Source of the DNA: Chaetorhynchus papuensis
Lineage: Eukaryota; Chordata; Aves; Passeriformes; Rhipiduridae
Assembly (NCBI GenBank): GCA_013396525.1
Contig: VWYX01000792.1
Coordinates: 132,693-196,692 of the forward strand
DNA length: 64,000 nt
Direction of reading: 5' to 3'
Below, in pieces: positions 59,501-64,000 of the stretch. Position numbers and translations under genes: made by a program. The notes under the pieces are model-generated. The model was not told the DNA's origin, ran no database searches, and saw only the letters and a program-made list of their open reading frames with translations. Numbering within the stretch: the stretch's first letter is position 1; each line of letters starts with the position of its first letter.

Positions 59501-60390
59501 CATATTTTTACAATTTACTGTTAAAATAAAAGCTGTGGTGTTTTAAAGCAAATCTATATTATGAAACTAACAGAGATAAGTATGTTATGTAGTGAAACCA
59601 TAGATAATATTATCCTCAAAGTTAGAAGCAATATTCCAATCTCTCATCAAGAACATATGGGAAAAGGTTAAAACTAAAACACTCGCTGGATGAAAGCCAG
59701 AAAGTTTTCTCTAGCAAGGACTAGATAGTACACATTCCAGTAGCCCCTGCAAACAACAAAAAAAGCAGATGCCAAGCATCTGAATTCAGTAAAAATGCAT
59801 CCTCTACCCTACAAACAGAGACTTCCAACAAATACATACCACTGCCCATGTGGGAACACATACCACCTTCAACTACTTTAACATTTATGTCACTACTTAC
59901 TTGAAACTTAATTAAACAGTTTCAAGAGCCCCAATAGCCCATCCTTGAAACCTAACTAGCATGCAAAGTGCAACCATGAGGAAAAATCCTCAAACATCAG
60001 AAACTGACAGTTTCCATAGTTCTATAGCAGTCCAAGAAAAAGCTGTCCAGAACCACTCTTTTGTGAGTGCCACAAAATTATGGAAGCAGTGAACTCAGTA
60101 ACATCACACACCTAGCAAAACTAACTTTTTATCATTAACACATGAACTGACATTATCATACTATGAAATATCGTTAACAATATTCAGTTTGCACTTTACC
60201 ACTGGGACAGAAAATAATCACAGTAATAAAAAGGATATCAGCTTTAGCAAAGTCTCTTATCCCACACTGAGGTAATCCTGGTGTGTTTTGCATGTAGAAA
60301 TCCAAATAAAACCAATGGGCAAGTTCAATCTGAAAACACACTCTGATTGCATTGTCTCTCTCTTCACTTGGAATGTGCAAAATAAATCGG
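50369..60390 (-). CDS. DCP2: DCP2, mRNA-decapping enzyme (exons 2-11 joined)
   Basis: DCP2 is the Nudix hydrolase that removes the m7G cap from mRNA, releasing m7GDP and 5'-monophosphate RNA. It acts in the cytoplasm and P-bodies with DCP1, EDC3 and EDC4. Ten exons join in exact phase on the - strand: 60239-60390, 58509-58636, 57994-58092, 56337-56489, 54626-54738, 54418-54525, 53575-53698, 52938-53045, 51183-51234 and 50369-50532. With a human-length exon 1 (18 codons) the protein would be 417 residues, against 420 in human. The N-terminal DCP1-binding domain is in exons 2-3. The Nudix box spans exons 4-5 with G129, E135, R143-E144 and the catalytic E147-E148 all present. Box B (KFFMAIPFIRPLREWISRR) is in exons 6-7. 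A conserved basic linker and the C-terminal FLSFKFDH motif follow. Exon 1 and the promoter are outside the window. One intron is AT-AC and one is GC-AG. Confidence 0.97.
50533..51182 (-). other. DCP2: DCP2 intron 10, GC-AG type
   Basis: The donor reads ACAG|GCAAGT and the acceptor CTTTAAGCAG. No GT donor gives the right phase and homology. GC donors normally have otherwise near-perfect consensus, as here (AG|GCAAGT). The intron is 650 nt with no other content. Confidence 0.9.
51183..51234 (-). CDS. DCP2: DCP2 exon 10
   Basis: A 52-nt exon: 17 codons (KCEKRLNPRR LQDNFET) plus one base. It follows TTCACCAG. It matches human KCEKKLHPRKLQDNFET with a few conservative changes. It lies in the disordered C-terminal half. 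Confidence 0.95.
51235..52937 (-). other. DCP2: DCP2 intron 9 (1.7 kb)
   Basis: GT-AG intron (donor GTAAGA). AT-rich with no gene or repeat recognised. Confidence 0.9.
52938..53045 (-). CDS. DCP2: DCP2 exon 9
   Basis: This exon has 36 codons in phase 0, SQSLRNNGRK to VKQNHTL. It contains the conserved basic motif QKKRTNGL. The acceptor is AATAGCAG; the preceding TAG is an alternative that would add one glutamine. The donor is GTAAGA. Confidence 0.95.
53046..53574 (-). other. DCP2: DCP2 intron 8 (529 nt)
   Basis: GT-AG intron, donor GTAGGT. No further feature was seen. Confidence 0.9.
53575..53698 (-). CDS. DCP2: DCP2 exon 8
   Basis: One base completes an arginine codon; 41 codons follow (SKLRCSQQVF to SEVLKIK). 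The acceptor is CTGTACTAG. It contains the conserved SQQVFTDG and EQWVKPKQP motifs. The PQKPYN part is a few residues shorter than in human DCP2. Confidence 0.95.
53699..54417 (-). other. DCP2: DCP2 intron 7 (719 nt)
   Basis: GT-AG intron, donor AG|GTAAGA. No further feature was seen. Confidence 0.9.
54418..54525 (-). CDS. DCP2: DCP2 exon 7
   Basis: 108 nt: one base, 35 codons (PLREWISRRN to PNLEKA) and two bases. It encodes the end of the Box B helix and the acidic DSSDSDNGFSS stretch. The acceptor is TTGCTCACAG. Confidence 0.97.
54526..54625 (-). other. DCP2: DCP2 intron 6 (100 nt)
   Basis: Very short GT-AG intron, donor AG|GTATGT. It splits an arginine codon between exons 6 and 7. Confidence 0.93.
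54626..54738 (-). CDS. DCP2: DCP2 exon 6
   Basis: 113 nt: 37 codons (NIEWFSIDKL to MAIPFI) and two bases. The acceptor is TTTTTCTAG. It encodes the last strand of the Nudix fold and the start of Box B, the RNA- and DCP1-dependent regulatory helix (KFFMAIPFI). Confidence 0.97.
54739..56336 (-). other. DCP2: DCP2 intron 5 (1.6 kb)
   Basis: GT-AG intron, donor CGG|GTATGT. AT-rich; an open frame on the + strand at 55510-55968 has no recognisable homology. Confidence 0.9.
56337..56489 (-). CDS. DCP2: DCP2 exon 5, second part of the Nudix box
   Basis: 51 codons in phase 0 from VFEETGFDIK to PKTRREIR. It carries the catalytic glutamate pair of the Nudix box (E147-E148 in human numbering), followed by the YIELRINDQLARLYIIPGVP strands of the fold. 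Confidence 0.98.
56490..57993 (-). other. DCP2: DCP2 intron 4 (1.5 kb)
   Basis: GT-AG intron (GAG|GTAAGT, CACCTGAG-strand acceptor CTCAG). It contains a CAAA/poly(A) tract at 57184-57204. It interrupts the Nudix box directly after R143-E144. Confidence 0.92.
57994..58092 (-). CDS. DCP2: DCP2 exon 4, first part of the Nudix box
   Basis: 33 codons in phase 0, VLLVQGYLAK to DCAARE. It contains the conserved WGFPKGK loop with G129, then E135 and R143-E144 of the Nudix signature. The acceptor is TTTTGTAG and the donor GAG|GTAAGT. Confidence 0.98.
58093..58508 (-). other. DCP2: DCP2 intron 3 (416 nt)
   Basis: GT-AG intron, donor AAT|GTAAGTATGG. No further feature was seen. Confidence 0.92.
58509..58636 (-). 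CDS. DCP2: DCP2 exon 3
   Basis: 128 nt: two bases complete a valine codon and 42 codons follow (FNHCPFLLPQ to DETLEN). It encodes the end of the N-terminal regulatory domain (VLDEWKEYK) and the first Nudix strand (GVPTYGAIILD). No AG precedes the exon at the right place; it follows GCTGCTATAC, the end of an AT-AC intron. Confidence 0.96.
58649..58657 (-). promoter_or_regulatory. DCP2: U12 branch-point element of DCP2 intron 2
   Basis: TTCCTTAAC on the - strand, exact match to the U12 branch-site consensus, about 13 bases upstream of the AC splice end. Confidence 0.93.
60230..60238 (-). promoter_or_regulatory. DCP2: U12 AT-AC 5' splice site of DCP2 intron 2
   Basis: ATATCCTTT on the - strand, an exact match to the U12 donor of the AT-AC subtype, directly after exon 2. 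Confidence 0.94.
60239..60390 (-). CDS. DCP2: DCP2 exon 2
   Basis: 152 nt: one base completing a serine codon, 50 codons (RFILHIPSEE to IRDFAKA) and one base of the next valine codon. The acceptor is TTCCTGGCAG. It encodes the all-helical N-terminal domain that docks DCP1, including ELAHWFYLDFYMQN. It is the most 5' DCP2 exon in the window. Confidence 0.98.
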
Positions 60391-61199
60391 CTGCCAGGAA
60401 AGAAAAAGAGGAAGATTAGCCAAATCTATTGATTGAACGCCAGTTAACAATAAAAACATTGCAACAGTACAATTCTTGATCCATCAGCACATACAGCAGA
60501 CCACCGGATCCTCATGTTCTGCAGGGACAGTAAAAAGTTTTCGCAAAGTAAAATACAACTTTTAAAGTCAAGAAGGAAAATGGATTATGATGCTCTTTCA
60601 GAAACATCCATTACACTACACTAAGTATATTAACTGTTGTGAAAACAGGGAGTGTGAAGACAACCTACTTAAATGGCTGTATTACAAAAATGAAAGCATT
60701 TTTACAAGTCCATTAAAGAACATCTGCAAACTCTGATAAGAGATTTCAGTGCATTTTTTTTTCAGGACACAGGTTAAACGTTTTTATGTATTTTCACTTA
60801 AAACCACTGTAAACTAGTAATTTATGTAGATTTTAAAATTCAATACGATCCTACTAATTTTTTCAGTCTGAAACAGAACATGAACAATCGGGTTGTTTGT
60901 CAAATGTACTTAATGCTTTAGCCCAGACACAGAGTCACTGAGATAAAAGTTTAAGCAGCACCGTGTGATAGCTCATTTTACTTAAGCAGAAGAAGCTTTA
61001 TTTATTTTTTATTTTATAAGCAGAACATCCTTTTTAGAAATTTAAGGTCATACACCCCACTAAACTTAAATCATATGATGGAGATCTTTCACATTCAGCT
61101 CCTGAGTGCCACCAGCTAAATTCCGAAAGTGCATAATGCAATTGCTCAAACCAGAAATACTGTATCTTTACTTAAAATTTGACAAGTATGAATTGTTAC

Positions 61200-62340
61200 A
61201 GGATCTCAGAATTGGTTGCCTCTCCGAGGCACTCTGGCCAAGGACAGGGGCAGAAGGTCACTGGTGCAAGCACACGCTTGACACTCTCCAGGCTCACAGG
61301 CACATTCACAGGTCCCCCAAGTACCAGCATGGGTCTCCCTTTCCACCCAACAGCCCTGCCCAGATCCCAGACCCCCACACCCATCACACAGATCCCTGCC
61401 CCACCACATGGTCCAGTTTGAAGTTTGCTAGTGAGCACACATGCACAACAGGTCTGGGGAAGACACTTGTTCCCCCACCAACCCAGCACATGGGCTGTGA
61501 CCCACAGCACAGCCCTGCTGCAGCTGCCAGTGCTCTGCCTCTCACTCACACCATTTCCCCCACAGAGCTGGTTTCCAGGACCATTCATCATTGCCACCCC
61601 AGACACCGGGAGCTGAGCACCCCTCCCTTGTGAGCAGCTGGCACTGAGATCTGCTCCCTCACTCCAGCAGCCAACACCTTGCCCACTCCCAAACACAGCA
61701 GCAGATGGCACTTCATCCTTGCAGCACACATAGACAGGGGGTAGAGTGTGGAATCACACAATAAAGAAAAAATAGAGAAAAAATAAACATTTACTAAGAA
61801 GATGTATGATAGGACACTGTGTGACACTTGGGCAGAAGGCTCAGACAGAGAAGTGTACTAACTTGCCCAGTTTTACAACCCACCTCTTTTATGCCCCTTC
61901 CTGCCTACCCTTACTTTGTCCCTCCCTGCTTCCCTTTTCCTGCGGAACTCCTCCCAGTCCAGTGGGATACCCTCAAGCCTAAAGCCCTACCAGATGTAAA
62001 GGCCAGGCTGATATTCCTGGGAGTGATGCCTGTGGTTTCTTGGCATCTCATCAGTTAGTGCAATTAACAGGTTTGTTTCTTGTCATTCTGTCGACTTCCA
62101 ATTTCTTAGGTCTGTGTCTACATACTTTTTCATTCTGATTTCCTCACTTTTCCCCTGTTTTCCAGGAGCAGGTCCTTACTCAGATAAACTTGCTGGAATT
62201 AACATTCCTATACCCCCTCATCAATCAGTGGTCAGGTTTGGTTTTCACCACTGCCTTCCTTATGATTCTTCTGTTGGGTCTGCAGCCTTGTACACTTCAT
62301 TCACAGATTTCTCATCTTCTTACCCAATTTTCATACTAAA
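61200..62340. other. GC-rich block of unknown origin
   Basis: The composition changes sharply from the AT-rich intron. About 61200-61740 is C-rich on the + strand and open on both strands for up to about 177 codons, with no recognisable product. An A-rich part with two AATAAA hexamers (near 61760-61790) follows, then a pyrimidine-rich part to about 61960. It could be a decayed retroelement piece, such as a solo LTR, but I could not define ends or target duplications. Confidence 0.3.
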
Positions 62341-62369
62341 AGAGGTCCTTGAACAGATACCCTTAAAGA

Positions 62370-63040
62370 CCTTGGCAGGCTTGGGAGGGGGCCCGTGTGA
62401 ACTTCACAACGTTCAAGAAGGCCAAGTACAAGGTCCTACGCCTGGGCTGGGACAATCCCAAACACAACATAAACACAGGCTGGGCAGAGAATGGATGGAG
62501 AGCAGCTCTGGGGAGGAGGATTTGGGGTGCTGGTGGATGAGAATCTTGACGTGAGCTGACACTGTGAGCTCCCAGCCCATTCTTTTGATGGAACACAGTG
62601 TGCACAGCAGGTTGAGGGAGGTGATTCTCACCCTCTACTCTGCTCTGGTGAGACCTCACCTGAAGTGCTGTGTCCAGCTACTGGAACCCAAATAAAAGAG
62701 GATGGGGACCTGCTGGAGCAAGTCTTCATTGCGGTATTCCAGGACCAGGGGCTATAAGAAAGCTGGACAGGACCCTTTTACAAGGGTGTGTTGTTACAGG
62801 ACAAGAGGGAATGGCTTTAAAGAGAAAAAGGGCAGGTTTAGATAATAAGAAAAACTTCTTCACTGTGAGGGTGGGGAGGCACTAGAACACATTGCCCAGA
62901 GAAGTTATGGATGCCCTGTTCCAGGAAGTGTTCAGGAGCAACCTGGTCTAGAAGGTATCCCTGCTCATGGCAGGGAGGACCAGGATGAGATGATCTTTAA
63001 GGTCCCTTCAACTCAAAGCATTCTATGGTTCTATGATTCT
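62370..63040 (+). mobile_element. CR1 LINE 3' fragment, about 670 bp
   Basis: A + strand CR1: AAGGCCAAGTACAAGGTCCT near its start, then the GGCTGGGCAGAGAATGGAT block, the CTTCTTCACTGTGAGGGTGG block and CAACCTGGTCTAGAAGG. It ends with the CR1 terminal octamer-type repeat ATTCTATGGTTCTATGATTCT. It is the longest of the three CR1 copies, 5'-truncated, and has lost any open ORF2 frame. Confidence 0.95.
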
Positions 63041-64000
63041 CCCTTGTATAAATAACCTTATTCACTTCAACATTTTACCACTTCCCAATTTTCAGCTGGC
63101 AGTACCACTCCCAACTTCTTTTGAAGGCTCTATTCTGAGTGTTGAAAAGAGCCCTTATCTCTAAAGCTGCTGTAACTAAAAGATAAAAAGTTAAAAGCCT
63201 ATTTTACATCTAGTTGATGATATTTTCTTGTCCCAGCACTGCAGATGAATGTAAATCTAAAGAAAAAAAAAGCAGTAGTATCAAAGAGGAGTAAAAACAT
63301 GCCGGGAATTAGGCTTAGAGAACAAAAGCAACGCCAAGTAGAATGCTAGTTATTAATCAAAAAGTTCACTTCTAAGTTACTTGGAGTGACTGAAGTGCTA
63401 ACAACAGGCACCACTAGGTTGTTCTAGGTGCAGGTGCCGGCAGTGAGGGGCAAATGCTGGACACACTGTGGGACACAGCTGAAGGCAGCAGCTGAGATGG
63501 TGGCGCCTCCAGGGAAGTGTATTTAGGGACAAAAATACCAGACAGGCAGAGGAATTGAAAAAAAGAGCATGAAACAGCAGGGAATGAGCATGAAAGACCA
63601 TGAAACAGCAGTGCAAACACCAGCATTGGAGAAGAAGGGGGCACAGGAGATGTCCACCCTACAGCCTGTGGAGGATCACGTGCTGGAGCAGATGGATATG
63701 TCCTGAAAGATATGTCAGAAGCGATCCCACACTGCAGCAGGAGCAAAGCATAAGAGGGAAGGAGCGGCAGAGAGGATGTGTTACGGACTGACCACAACTC
63801 CCATTCCACACACCCCTGAGCTACTCACAGGAAAGGAGGTAGAGGAGTAGGGAATGAAGGGATGAAGCTGACATAGAATTTCTCTGGGAAAAAAAAGGAT
63901 GTAGAAATAGCTGTTGTTCAAACGTTTTTTGAAGAGGGGGAGTGTGTGGCTAAGCGAGCATCTGGCTACTGAGCTAGGTGAACCAACCACAGTCCTGAAG

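Larger units (their letters stand above)
58637..60238 (-). other. DCP2: DCP2 intron 2, U12-type AT-AC intron
   Basis: On the - strand the intron begins ATATCCTTTT directly after GCTG and ends TTCCTTAACGTGCTGCTATAC. Donor ATATCCTTT (60230-60238) and branch site TTCCTTAAC (58649-58657) both match the U12 consensus perfectly. The branch A is about 13 bases from the AC end. Joining gives a V codon (G|TC) and restores FAKA-V-F-NHCPF, as in human. It contains a poly(A) run at 58871-58883 and no gene. Confidence 0.95.
60391..64000 (-). other. DCP2: DCP2 intron 1, 3' part
   Basis: Sequence upstream of exon 2 on the - strand, at least 3.6 kb. I looked for an ATG exon of about 53 coding bases ending in AG|GT and for a CpG-rich promoter and found neither, so exon 1 lies outside. 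It contains a GC-rich block (61200-62340) and a CR1 element (62370-63040). The part from 63050 to 64000 holds nothing I recognise. Confidence 0.8.

Noticed and set aside
61106..61729. 175- and 177-codon frames on opposite strands
   Set aside because: They mirror each other in C-rich sequence and lack known motifs; the block is described as GC-rich sequence instead of a gene.
63394..64000. Possible DCP2 exon 1 or CpG island promoter
   Set aside because: No ATG exon with the expected residues and AG|GT end on the - strand, and few CpG dinucleotides; the promoter must lie beyond the window.

Overview
This is a vertebrate chromosomal window of AT-rich, intron-dominated sequence, almost certainly from a bird. 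The avian assignment rests on three CR1 LINE fragments whose 3' ends have the typical avian form (about 17693-17998, 43021-43238 and 62370-63040). The long reading frames in it are chance frames; the real coding sequence is short exons that splice in phase.

Two genes are present, arranged tail to tail. On the + strand are the last eleven coding exons (here A-K) of MCC, the 'mutated in colorectal cancers' Wnt and cell-cycle regulator. They run from 8706 to the stop codon at 40861-40863, encode the last 551 residues and end in the PDZ-binding tail ETSL. A 3' UTR of about 3.4 kb follows, to a strong poly(A) signal at 44239-44244. On the - strand are coding exons 2-11 of DCP2, the Nudix mRNA-decapping enzyme, running from 60390 down to the stop codon at 50369-50371. 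Its 3' UTR probably extends about 5.3 kb further, to poly(A) signals near 45056 and possibly 44895. Less than about 0.8 kb separates the two 3' ends. DCP2 exon 1 (roughly the first 18 residues) and its promoter lie beyond position 64000; the 5' half of MCC lies before position 1. The MCC-DCP2 order matches human 5q22. The orthologous region in chicken is, as far as I recall, on chromosome Z, so Z linkage is an inference.

Layout: 1-8705 MCC intron; 8706-15415 MCC exons A-F; 15416-22144 intron with a CR1; 22145-29410 exons G-I; 29411-39514 a 10-kb intron; 39515-40863 exons J-K; 40864-44265 MCC 3' UTR with an antisense CR1; 44266-44880 intergenic gap; about 44880-50368 DCP2 3' UTR; 50369-60390 DCP2 exons 11 to 2; 60391-64000 DCP2 intron 1 with a CR1 and a GC-rich block of unknown origin.

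The most notable findings are in DCP2 splicing. The intron between exons 2 and 3 is a textbook U12-type AT-AC intron, with a perfect ATATCCTTT donor, a perfect TTCCTTAAC branch site and an AC 3' end. The last intron uses a GC donor. Both are supported by exact reading-phase closure and by homology to human DCP2. No novel gene system was found.
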